64,000 bases of DNA. It comes from DAIQNV01 sp038748775 (lineage in GTDB: Bacteria; Planctomycetota; Phycisphaerae; Phycisphaerales; UBA1924). A program made the position numbers and the translations under genes. Each line of letters opens with the position of its first letter. Position 1 is the stretch's first letter. Positions 17,757-25,777 of the stretch are shown in pieces. Where the stretch lies: the NCBI GenBank assembly GCA_038748775.1, contig JBCDIT010000014.1:1-64000 (forward strand), written 5' to 3'. The notes beneath the pieces were generated by a model. It ran no database searches and had not been told where the DNA came from. It saw only the letters and a list, made by a program, of their open reading frames with translations.

Positions 17757-18419
17757 ATGCTCCGCTGCAGCGTCGAACAGATTGCCCGATCGTGCTCGAA
17801 CGCCGCCGGCGGTAAACCCGGAACCATCGTTTCCCTGCGAGACACCGACGGACGCGTGCTCTGGGCCAACGAAGCCTTCGACGACTTGCTCATCGACGCC
17901 CACGCGAACCTGCCGGTCAAGAGCTACGCAACAACCCTCGACCCGATCGCCGCGGCCGAGCGCCTCGAACACGTCGACCGAGTGCTCACGACCAAGCGAC
18001 CGGAGTATCTCTACCAGATCGGGGCAGACCGTGTTCATCTATGGGGGTGCGTGCCGGTCATGCTCAGCGACTCGCGCCGGCCCGCAGTCATCGCCTCGTG
18101 CACACCCGACCGGTACCGCCCGGGCACGCTCCCGATGATGCGAACGGCGTGCATGGATCAGATGTGCATACTCAGCCTCGGGCAACGACGCATCTTGCTC
18201 CAACTGCTCAAAGGTACGACCGACGGTCACATTGCCCAACACGTGTCATGCACGCGCGCCACCGTCACCGAGCAGATCGGCGTCATCGCGAACACCCTCG
18301 GAGTCGCCGGGCGCTACGGACTCCAGATGTGGGGCCTCGCCCGCGACCTCGATTCGATCCCCGAAGATGTCTGGGACGATCTGCTGCCCGTCGGGGTCTT
18401 CACCGGCGACTCGAGTTAA
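17757..18419 (+). CDS. PAS-like/LuxR-type HTH transcriptional regulator
   Basis: The 220-residue product has an N-terminal PAS-like sensor (GTIVSLRDTDGRVLWANEAF, about residues 22-130). The C-terminal helix-turn-helix reads LSLGQRRILLQLLKGTTDGH, then IAQHVSCTRATVTEQIGVIA, then NTLGVAGR, matching the LuxR/GerE fold with the recognition helix near TRATVTEQI. No receiver domain is present, so it probably senses a ligand or a partner directly. ATG 17757 follows GGAAGAG. It is divergent to the M1 peptidase and is followed after 297 bases by the secreted transglutaminase-like gene on the same strand. Either side could be its target. Confidence 0.7.
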   Translation: MLRCSVEQIARSCSNAAGGKPGTIVSLRDTDGRVLWANEAFDDLLIDAHANLPVKSYATTLDPIAAAERLEHVDRVLTTKRPEYLYQIGADRVHLWGCVPVMLSDSRRPAVIASCTPDRYRPGTLPMMRTACMDQMCILSLGQRRILLQLLKGTTDGHIAQHVSCTRATVTEQIGVIANTLGVAGRYGLQMWGLARDLDSIPEDVWDDLLPVGVFTGDSS

Positions 18420-18661
18420 GCGAGCCGGCACGCGGCAACGCACCAGCCCAAAGCTGTGGCCGTACTCGCCGGGGACCACCGAATCAAATAGCACCGCCGC
18501 CGCCCGTCTTCGGGACCTTTGCTACAGACGATCAAGCAGCACCAGCAACAAACGCGCGACACAACATTGTGGGAAATAGACGTTCTTGAGCAAAACACGT
18601 TCTCTGGCCGCGCGCGGACGCATGATTTCGGCTACATTGCTGCTTCGTAAGGGATGGCCAC

Positions 18662-18690
18662 TGCACGACGCGTTCTTCCTTTGTCGTGCA
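18662..18690 (+). promoter_or_regulatory. 8-bp hairpin in leader of transglutaminase-like gene
   Basis: TGCACGAC, a 13-base loop, GTCGTGCA, ending 26 bases before the start codon of the next gene. It could be a leader hairpin or an operator. The stretch 18420-18716 otherwise holds no gene. It has two direct copies of ACGTTCT (18580-18586 and 18597-18603) and is visibly less GC-rich than its surroundings. Confidence 0.35.
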
Positions 18691-18716
18691 CGCAGAATGG
18701 AACTGAGGAAAAATTA

Positions 18717-19880
18717 ATGATGATGACAGATCCCCGCAGGATTTGGCGTGTCGCCGTTTGCGCCGGCATGGGTATCGGCTTGCTCACCCAAGCCACCTCC
18801 GCAGCAGAGCCGGGCGTTCCGGTCGTGAGCGCTCAGCCGGGCAACGTGACGATGGCGGACATGAACGCCTTTGCCGAGGTGTACTGGCACTTCGTCGACA
18901 CCGGCGAGCTGCTTCCCGACGCGGATACGTTCTCGCCATCAAACCCGGGGCAGGTCGGCGCCAACCATCTCATGTTCTACGATGCGTATCTTCTCTTCGA
19001 AGATCTGTACGCCCAGCAACTCGACGACAACCCCGATTCGCCAAACTACTACACGCTTGACGATCTCTTTCGCGATGACCCCGCCGCCCTGAGTCAATTC
19101 CGCACCTACACGCTCACCGGAACGCTCGGCACCGGATTGCTGAGTTCGCCCATCACTGTCGTCGAAAACCACATGAAGATGGTTGCCAACGCGGCAGCCG
19201 CCGATGGCTGCTACGACGTTGCGTCGGTCGACCTCGCCGCCCCGACGAATTTCATGGCCTACGGCGGCGTGTCCAACGACCTCATGCTCGTTTCCCAATC
19301 ACTTCAGAAAAAAAAGAAAGCTCCGTGTCCCGGGCCAGGCCCGGGACCGGGCCCAGAAGACGAGCCCGACGAGCTCCCGGACATCCTCGATGATCCGATC
19401 GACGACTTCCCGTTCCGGCAGTGGTTCCCGGTCGAGATTCTCGACATGCCCGATGGCTGGTGGACGCCCGGCTTCGACTGCGACGACTGGGCAGACGTCC
19501 TCGCCGAGTACCTCCGACGCCAACTCGAAGGCGAAAACTTCGAGATCTACCAACTCTGGCTCACGTGGTACGGCGACGGCCACGTCGTCACCGTGATCTG
19601 CCTCGACGGCAAGTACTATGTCACCGATGCGCAAACCGGGAGCACCCGCGGTCCGTACGACTCCCTCGAGGACGCGTACGACGGGGCCTGGGACATCATG
19701 GAACAGGACTACGACGTCGACCGCGACGACCAGTGGTTCCCTGACGAGACGCTCCGCGATCCCGAAGAACGCCCCTTCGGTGAGCCAGGACCCTGGCACG
19801 AGAACCCCGATGTCCGCGAACCGATCGAAGACGCGCCGAACCTCGATCCCGACGACTACATACCGCCGTCGTCGCAGTGA
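18717..19880 (+). CDS. Secreted transglutaminase-like cysteine protein
   Basis: The 387-residue product has a signal peptide (about 1-29, ending ATSA). It has an N-terminal helical domain (about 35-195), then a Lys-rich and PGPGPGPGP linker (about 205-225), then a papain/transglutaminase-like domain. The likely triad is Cys255 (GFDCDDWA), His289 (GDGHVVTV) and Asp304 (VTDAQTG). GAGGAA precedes ATG 18717 by seven bases. The frame upstream to 18654 is open but has no such signal. The following lipoprotein gene starts 25 bases after the stop, so the two probably form an operon. The reaction (peptidase, amidase or crosslinking) cannot be told from the sequence. Confidence 0.7.
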   Translation: MMMTDPRRIWRVAVCAGMGIGLLTQATSAAEPGVPVVSAQPGNVTMADMNAFAEVYWHFVDTGELLPDADTFSPSNPGQVGANHLMFYDAYLLFEDLYAQQLDDNPDSPNYYTLDDLFRDDPAALSQFRTYTLTGTLGTGLLSSPITVVENHMKMVANAAAADGCYDVASVDLAAPTNFMAYGGVSNDLMLVSQSLQKKKKAPCPGPGPGPGPEDEPDELPDILDDPIDDFPFRQWFPVEILDMPDGWWTPGFDCDDWADVLAEYLRRQLEGENFEIYQLWLTWYGDGHVVTVICLDGKYYVTDAQTGSTRGPYDSLEDAYDGAWDIMEQDYDVDRDDQWFPDETLRDPEERPFGEPGPWHENPDVREPIEDAPNLDPDDYIPPSSQ

Positions 19881-19905
19881 TCACCGACGCGACATGAGGC
19901 GATCG

Positions 19906-21117
19906 ATGACCGCTCTGAACAACGTGCCCACGGCCGCGAGAACCCTTGCGGCCGTGGGCTTTCTGTTTGCCTGTTCTTGCGCCGAAGAATCTCCCCCCCC
20001 GGGCGCTGACGCACCCATCGTCGGCGCCGACGGCTCAGAGGCGTCTACGACAGATGCCAAGAGCCCAACGCTGTCCGCTGCGGACTGCGAGCCGGTCATA
20101 CACAGCGCCGGGTCGACCCTCATCACGTTGAATCGCGATGCCTTCGAGGGGTGCGACTCACGAAGTCTCGAGTCAATCACCACCAGGATCATCCGAACGT
20201 TGGATACGCTCGCGATCGACAACCCCCGGGTGCCGACTCGCCCCGACATCTTCGTTCCAACGGGAGCACTCCCCTCCAAACTCGACGACATCGAGGTTCG
20301 CGGAGTGGCGCCCACTCCCCTGGTCTTGCTGCCATCTCCCGGTCGCGTCCGCGAGGCAATCGGCCCCGCCCCCGACGCGATAACGCTCGCCGACCGAACC
20401 CCGGACGCCGCGGTGACGCTGTTGTTTCCACCGCTCGAACGCGGCCAGCAAGCAACGATCTGGCTTCCGACACCAATCGGACACCCGGCGCCACTCCCCA
20501 CGGTCACAAGAAGAAGCCGCCCTTGGCTCACGATGGGCCGGGGCGTTGTCGCTCGCCCGACCGAACTTGAATCGGTCGAAGCCGAAATCGAGGACTTCCA
20601 AAGACGCGCCGGCATCAAGCCCGACGCCGCGCTCTGGTCCGCCCCGCTGAACAGTGTCGCCAGCGCGATCACCTACGCCGACGACACCGATACGCGAAGC
20701 TGGATCGCCTACTCCGTCGCCGACGGTGTCGCCGGCCGCCGTTCCAGAAGCGGCTGGACCACCGATGCAGGCGAATCATCGCTCACCGTTCCGTTTCAAT
20801 CCCCCGAGCACGATCCCAAGGGCGTCCGCGACTCCCAGCTTCTCCGTATCCCTGCCGCGAACGAGAGAACACCTGGCACCCGCATCCCGGGCGAACGCAT
20901 CACGCTCGACGAGTGGTTCGCCGCGCCTGATCGCGGGTATGCCCTTCTTGTCCACGACGACCACAGCCGACCAGGTCTCCCGTCGTACCTCATCACTACC
21001 GATTTTGACTGGCTTCGCAGCGAAGCTCGAAACGGACGAATCGAATCCGTGCTTCTCTTCGAGACCATCACCGGCGAACAGCTCAACATCGTGCTCGAAG
21101 CGTTCCTCGGCTCCTGA
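19906..21117 (+). CDS. Lipoprotein of unknown function
   Basis: The 403-residue product is not recognised. The N-terminus is a lipoprotein signal (ARTLAAVGFLFACSC), with Cys following a FLFA box. A low-complexity Ser/Asp/Ala region follows, then a mixed alpha/beta body without visible catalytic motifs. ATG 19906 is preferred over ATG 19894 because GAGG lies six bases upstream. It sits 25 bases behind the transglutaminase-like gene, suggesting co-transcription and possibly a shared envelope role. Confidence 0.6.
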   Translation: MTALNNVPTAARTLAAVGFLFACSCAEESPPPGADAPIVGADGSEASTTDAKSPTLSAADCEPVIHSAGSTLITLNRDAFEGCDSRSLESITTRIIRTLDTLAIDNPRVPTRPDIFVPTGALPSKLDDIEVRGVAPTPLVLLPSPGRVREAIGPAPDAITLADRTPDAAVTLLFPPLERGQQATIWLPTPIGHPAPLPTVTRRSRPWLTMGRGVVARPTELESVEAEIEDFQRRAGIKPDAALWSAPLNSVASAITYADDTDTRSWIAYSVADGVAGRRSRSGWTTDAGESSLTVPFQSPEHDPKGVRDSQLLRIPAANERTPGTRIPGERITLDEWFAAPDRGYALLVHDDHSRPGLPSYLITTDFDWLRSEARNGRIESVLLFETITGEQLNIVLEAFLGS

Positions 21118-21191
21118 AAAGCCGGGAGCGATCAAACCCAGACCGCTGATCCTCCCGCGCAATCGAACTCGAGTTCATGAAGACCTGCGCA

Positions 21192-21836
21192 TCATGACAG
21201 CCTCCGCCCTCGCCGCACACGGCGGCTCATCACCCCACCACACACACCAATAGCCGCGACAACGCCTGGGCCTGGAATACTCGTGTACTCGAACGAGTCA
21301 ATCGTGCCAACCGCGAGAGTACGCCCCAGGACGTTTTGGATTTCCATTCTTCGCACGTCGACAGCGAAGTCCGTGATCGGAACCCCTTCTGCTAAGGTAC
21401 CGATCTCCACTGCAGCAATACCAACCACGTCAACGACACCAAACCCATCAATATGGGTCGCAATACGAAAATCAATCCCTTCATATGATTCGAAGAAAAC
21501 AAAACCCAAACCGCTCAAACGATCGTTTAAACCACCATTGAAGGCAATCAATGCGTTTCCCGGAAAAAGCAGAGCACTTGCTGGCCCCGATGACGCGCTG
21601 CCAAACCGACCCACAAGCGCATCTGTCTCAACATCGTATGTCGCGACACCATCACGCAACAAACCAACCTCAATCGACCAGCTTTCCTGAGTGTCGCCAA
21701 TAACTTCACCCAAAGCCGGATCAACAGAATCGAGATCGATCGTCCCGTTGACGTGAAGCAGCAGTTCTTCAGGCTGCGCGTAAACATCCGCACAGATCGC
21801 CATCGAGGCAGCGACAACCAGTACCAAACGCAACAT
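21192..21836 (-). CDS. Secreted protein with PEP-CTERM-like C-terminus, AT-rich gene
   Basis: The 214-residue product has a signal peptide (MLRLVLVVAASMAICADVYA) and a beta-rich body. It ends in SIPGPGVVAAIGVCGGVMSR followed by RVRRGRR. The P-x-P-G start, short hydrophobic helix and Arg-rich end resemble exosortase (PEP-CTERM) sorting signals. The gene is clearly less GC-rich (near 47 percent in the stretch counted) than its neighbours, and repeat copy B lies upstream, so it may have been acquired. No function is recognised, and no exosortase is in this window. Confidence 0.6.
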   Translation of the reverse strand: MLRLVLVVAASMAICADVYAQPEELLLHVNGTIDLDSVDPALGEVIGDTQESWSIEVGLLRDGVATYDVETDALVGRFGSASSGPASALLFPGNALIAFNGGLNDRLSGLGFVFFESYEGIDFRIATHIDGFGVVDVVGIAAVEIGTLAEGVPITDFAVDVRRMEIQNVLGRTLAVGTIDSFEYTSIPGPGVVAAIGVCGGVMSRRVRRGRRLS

Positions 21837-21932
21837 GATCGCCCTTCGTCCATAAGCCGCAGCGAGTGCACCAGATCCCGCAAAGAGACAAGCAGACCCC
21901 GTACACACTGCCTGTTCAGGTGAATGTACCTC

Positions 21933-21950
21933 TTGCTGGAGTTCCAGCAA
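21933..21950. promoter_or_regulatory. 18-base palindrome upstream of AT-rich gene
   Basis: TTGCTGGA, GT, TCCAGCAA: a perfect 8-bp inverted repeat with a two-base centre, about 97 bases upstream of the ATG at 21836. It is typical in size for a dimeric repressor site. The gap 21837-22233 holds this palindrome and repeat copy B and no gene. Confidence 0.45.
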
Positions 21951-22038
21951 CACGATGGGGCGGTTTTTCGGGCACAGCAAGGACAACACAACGGCAAAGC
22001 GATTGGAGATATGGAAGTCTGATCTAGAGCAGCCAGAG

Positions 22039-22190
22039 TGAATTCGCAGCGGGTGACGTATCGAGTCTGAGAGCATCCCGATATCAACGAGCCCGCAGCG
22101 CGAGCAAGGGCCCTCCCGAGCGGAGCGTTCTTCCTGGCCTCAAGGCCCTTCGTTGTTCGTTTGCCCACGAGAAATCAAGGGACAAGATAG
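22039..22190. repeat. Dispersed repeat, truncated copy B
   Basis: This is the left half of the family: flank GTGACGTATCGAGTCTGAGA, left outer arm at 22091-22110 (GCCCGCAGCGCGAGCAAGGG), then the inner hairpin region around 22147-22180. Similarity stops after GGGACAAGA. The right outer arm and the AAACAAACATGG flank seen in copies A and C are missing. It lies between comM (ending 22234) and the AT-rich gene upstream region. Confidence 0.75.
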
Positions 22191-22233
22191 GGTTTGTTCA
22201 GATACAAGTTCTGACGAAACGCAGACCGCCGAC

Positions 22234-23757
22234 TCAAAGCCTCCGGTCCAGCAGCCGATACTGCACCGCTTCGGCAACATGCGCCTGCACGACACCATCG
22301 ACCCCCTCAAGATCCGCAATCGTCCGCGACACACGCCGGATCTTGTCGTACGCCCGAGCGCTCAATCCCAAGCCGCTGATCGCCTGACCCAACAACGACG
22401 TCGCGGCGTCGTCCATCGGCGCGAGGTCATCAAGCTGCGTGCCGCTCAGGCGAGCGTTCGGCGTCGTGCCTTGCCGCGCAATCGAACGCTCTCTCGCGTG
22501 AGACACACTCTCTCGCATCGTCCGCGTATCGGTCCCCTTGGGACCATCGCGCAACTGCTCGAACGGAACCGCCGGAGCCTCGACGTGGATGTCCATCCGA
22601 TCGAGTAAAGGGCCCGAGATCCGCCCGATGTACCGCTCCATCTCGCGCTGGCCCACCTCACCCGGCGCCACGTCGCCCCGGGGCGTCGGGTTCATCGCCG
22701 CGACCAGCATGAAACTCGACGGAAAGCGAACCGACCCGTGACTGCGTGCGATCGTGACGACGTGGTCTTCGAGGGGCTGTCGGAGCGTCTCGAGAACACC
22801 CCGACCGAACTCGGGCAACTCATCCAAAAACAGCACCCCGTGATGGGCCAGGCTGATCTCGCCGGGCCGGGGCACCACGCCGCCGCCCACGATCGCCGGG
22901 GAACTCGCCGTGTGGTGAGGGCTGCGCACCGGGCGCTGGGTCACCAGACTCTCGCCCGGACCAAGCGCCCCCGCCGCCGAGTACACCCTTGTCACCTCGA
23001 TCGCTTCATCGGCCGTCAAAGGAGGTAAGACGCCAGGCAACGCCTTGGCCATCATCGTCTTGCCGCTCCCCGCAGGACCGAGCATCAACAGGTTGTGCCC
23101 GCCGGCGGCCGCGATCGTGATGGCGCGCTTCACCGCCTCCTGACCTCGGACCTCGCCGAAGTCGATCGGGGGCGTCGTCGACCCGATGAGGCCCTCGACA
23201 TCCGGCGGGCTCTCCGGCTCGCGATCCAAGTCGCCCGAGATCAGCCCCGCCGCCTCGCCCAAGGTCGAGACGCCGAAGACCTCCACGCCCGGCACGACCG
23301 CCGCTTCTCGGGCGTTTTCCAGGGGACACACGAAGGCCCTCGACCCGGACTCTCGGGCCAGAGCCGCCATCCCGATCGCGCCCTTGATCGGCCTGACACG
23401 CCCGTCGAGCGCAAGTTCGCCCGCAAAGACCGCCGTCCTTGGATCGAGGCCCCCACTCGCCCGCTCGGTGAGCGTTCCGCTCGCGATCAGCAGCCCCACC
23501 GCGATCGGTAAGTCGTACACCGGACCCTCTTTGCGCACGTCAGCCGGAGCCAGATTGAAGAGCAGCCGCCCCACCGGAGGCGCGTACCCGGTGTTCACCA
23601 CGGCCGACCGCACCCGGTCGAGCGACTCGCGGACCGCCGCGTCGGGGAGCCCCACGATGTGCGTCTGGTCCATGCCCAACGGGTCGAAATCGACCTCCAC
23701 CTCGCAAGGCAGAGCATCGACCCCCTGGAGCAACGCGGAATGGACTCGGGCAATCAC
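22234..23757 (-). CDS. comM: YifB/ComM-family Mg-chelatase-like AAA+ ATPase
   Basis: This is a probable branch-migration helicase of the ComM/YifB family, linked to integration of transformed DNA in other bacteria. It has 507 residues. The N-terminal RNase-PH/LonC-like domain shows ARVHSALLQGVDA, VGLPDAAVRES and NLAPADVRKEGPVYDLPIAV. The AAA+ core has Walker A GPAGSGKTMMAKALPG, RSPHHTASSPAIVGGG, the Walker B-type GVLFLDELPEF and the arginine motif FMLVAAMNPTPRG. A C-terminal Mg-chelatase helical domain ends YRLLDR. GTG 23757 (IARVHS) fits the family N-terminus. TTG 23778 is an alternative. Neither has a clear Shine-Dalgarno. Confidence 0.9.
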   Translation of the reverse strand: MIARVHSALLQGVDALPCEVEVDFDPLGMDQTHIVGLPDAAVRESLDRVRSAVVNTGYAPPVGRLLFNLAPADVRKEGPVYDLPIAVGLLIASGTLTERASGGLDPRTAVFAGELALDGRVRPIKGAIGMAALARESGSRAFVCPLENAREAAVVPGVEVFGVSTLGEAAGLISGDLDREPESPPDVEGLIGSTTPPIDFGEVRGQEAVKRAITIAAAGGHNLLMLGPAGSGKTMMAKALPGVLPPLTADEAIEVTRVYSAAGALGPGESLVTQRPVRSPHHTASSPAIVGGGVVPRPGEISLAHHGVLFLDELPEFGRGVLETLRQPLEDHVVTIARSHGSVRFPSSFMLVAAMNPTPRGDVAPGEVGQREMERYIGRISGPLLDRMDIHVEAPAVPFEQLRDGPKGTDTRTMRESVSHARERSIARQGTTPNARLSGTQLDDLAPMDDAATSLLGQAISGLGLSARAYDKIRRVSRTIADLEGVDGVVQAHVAEAVQYRLLDRRL

Positions 23758-23914
23758 CCTTGCATCATACAAACACAATCCAGGTGATGGGCGATCAGCG
23801 CTCTGCCATGCTCATCCCAGAGCAGTTGAGAGCCTCAACCGCCGAAGAACGACATAGCGCCCAGGTGGCAGGGCGTTATCGGAACACCCTTCCAACGACA
23901 GGTAGCATCGATCC

Positions 23915-25600
23915 ATGACGAGCGCCCCGACAGCTGAGCCACCGGCCCGCCGCAAAGGCCCGACCGGGTGGAGCATCCTCGAAGGCCAGACCGAGGAAGC
24001 GCCGCAGGTTCAGCCGTTCAAGGCGATCGATCCTTCGCGAGGGGAGCCGCTGCCCATCGGGTACCACTCCGCGACGCCCGAGCAGGTCGATAGGGCCTGC
24101 CGCGCCGCCTGGGTCGCGCTACACGAGGTCCGCCGCCGGTCGCCCGAGCACCGCGCCGGCCTTCTCGAAGCCATCGCGGCCAACATCCTCGAGTTGGGCC
24201 CGTCGCTGATCAACGTCGCGGCGCAGGAGACCGGCCTGCCCGAGCAGCGCCTGCTCGCCGAACGCGAACGCACCACCGGCACGCTGCTCCGGTTCGCCGA
24301 GGTCGTCCGCGAGGGCTCTTGGGTCCGGGCCGCGATCGACCGCGCCGACCCCGAACGCCAGCCCCGCCCCAAGCCCGACGTACGGCGGGTGCTCCGTTCG
24401 CTCGGACCGGTCGCGGTCTTCGGCGCGAGCAACTTCCCCCTCGCGTACAGCACGATGGGCACCGACGCCGCGAGCGCTCTCGCCGCTGGGTGCCCCGTCA
24501 TCATCAAGGGTCACCCGCTCCACCCGGGCACCGGCGAACTCGTGGCCTGGGCGGTCGTCGACGCGTTGCAAGCCACCGGCTTCCCGCAGGGTATGTTCGC
24601 CTTCCTCCACGCCGGCGGACAACGCGAAAAAGCCATCGGCGAAGAACTCGTCAAGCATCCCTTCGTCCGCGCAGCAGGATTCACCGGCTCCCAAGCCGGC
24701 GGCACCGCGCTCGCCGACCTCGCACGAGCACGCCCGGACCCCATCCCGTTCTTTGCCGAGATGGGCTCGACCAACCCTGCGTTCTTGCTACCCAGTGCCG
24801 CGGCCAGCCAGGGCGAGGCCGTCGCCCACTTGCTCACCGAGTCGATCACCGCGTTCGCCGGCCAGCAGTGCACACGACCGGGTCTGCTGTTCATGATTGA
24901 CAACGAAGACGCGTCGAAGGTGCTCAACGAGTTGACGCGTCGGTTCAACACCCTGCCCGACCAGGTCATGCTCGCCCCCCGCATCCGTGACGCGTACCTC
25001 CGCCGCGTGCTCGGCTGGGCGGGCGTTGAAGGCGTCGAGCTCAAGACCGACCCCAAGCGCCTCGCGACGCCCCGGGCCAAGGACGGGAGCGCCCCGAAAG
25101 GCCCGGTCAGCGGCGCCGCGGCCCTGCTCCGCACCACTTCCTCGACCTTCCTCTCAAACGACACGCTCCACGACGAGGTCTTCGGCCCCGCGGTCCTCGT
25201 CGTGCTCTGCCCCGATGAACGCGCCATGGCCAACGCCGCGGCTTCGATCCAAGGCACGCTCACCGCGTCTATGTTCTTCGCAGCAGACGACCGCAACACC
25301 GCCCGCCGCCTCGTCAGCGTGCTCGAGCACCGCGCCGGACGCATCGTGTTCAACGGGGTGCCCACCGGCGTCGAGGTGTGCGAGGCGATGGTCCACGGCG
25401 GGCCGTTCCCAGCGACCAACCGCCCCGACACCACCGCTGTCGGCCCGCTCGCGCTCGAACGCTGGTGCCGCCCTGTGGCCTATCAAAACGGCCCAGGCGC
25501 CCTGCTGCCACCCGAACTCCGCGACGACAACCCCGCCGGCATCCGCAGGCGCGTCGACGGCAAGTGGCGGAGCGGCCCGCTGAGCGACGACGAAGCCTGA
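23915..25600 (+). CDS. Aldehyde dehydrogenase, possibly 2-oxoglutarate semialdehyde type
   Basis: The 561-residue NAD(P)-dependent aldehyde dehydrogenase has catalytic Cys319 (AGQQCTRPG) and general-base Glu282 (FFAEMGSTNP). The cofactor-binding stretch is GPVAVFGASNFPLAYST and HPLHPGTGE. FGASNFPLAYS and the AEMGS-x-NP context resemble the family of 2-oxoglutarate-semialdehyde (2,5-dioxovalerate) dehydrogenases used in pentose and uronic-acid breakdown. No other gene of such a pathway is nearby, so the substrate is not settled. It is divergent to comM with a 157-base gap. Confidence 0.85.
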   Translation: MTSAPTAEPPARRKGPTGWSILEGQTEEAPQVQPFKAIDPSRGEPLPIGYHSATPEQVDRACRAAWVALHEVRRRSPEHRAGLLEAIAANILELGPSLINVAAQETGLPEQRLLAERERTTGTLLRFAEVVREGSWVRAAIDRADPERQPRPKPDVRRVLRSLGPVAVFGASNFPLAYSTMGTDAASALAAGCPVIIKGHPLHPGTGELVAWAVVDALQATGFPQGMFAFLHAGGQREKAIGEELVKHPFVRAAGFTGSQAGGTALADLARARPDPIPFFAEMGSTNPAFLLPSAAASQGEAVAHLLTESITAFAGQQCTRPGLLFMIDNEDASKVLNELTRRFNTLPDQVMLAPRIRDAYLRRVLGWAGVEGVELKTDPKRLATPRAKDGSAPKGPVSGAAALLRTTSSTFLSNDTLHDEVFGPAVLVVLCPDERAMANAAASIQGTLTASMFFAADDRNTARRLVSVLEHRAGRIVFNGVPTGVEVCEAMVHGGPFPATNRPDTTAVGPLALERWCRPVAYQNGPGALLPPELRDDNPAGIRRRVDGKWRSGPLSDDEA

Positions 25601-25777
25601 GCCGCGCCACCCCATTGGTCGATGCGCACGTCGTTACTTCCAAGGGCGTGCCGCCCAGCGAAATTCGACTCCCAACGGAGAAACTGGGTGGCACTCACAC
25701 CCGCGCCACGCTCGATCTGTTGAAGGGCGACGCTCGTCGCTCGAACCAGAACCCAACCCTCAGGATGGGGAACCATC

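Noticed and set aside
21548..22168. Frame MGKRTTKGLEARKNAPLGRALARAAGS
   Set aside because: This is the translation of repeat copy B and an antisense frame; the same peptide appears in copies A and C, so it belongs to the repeat.
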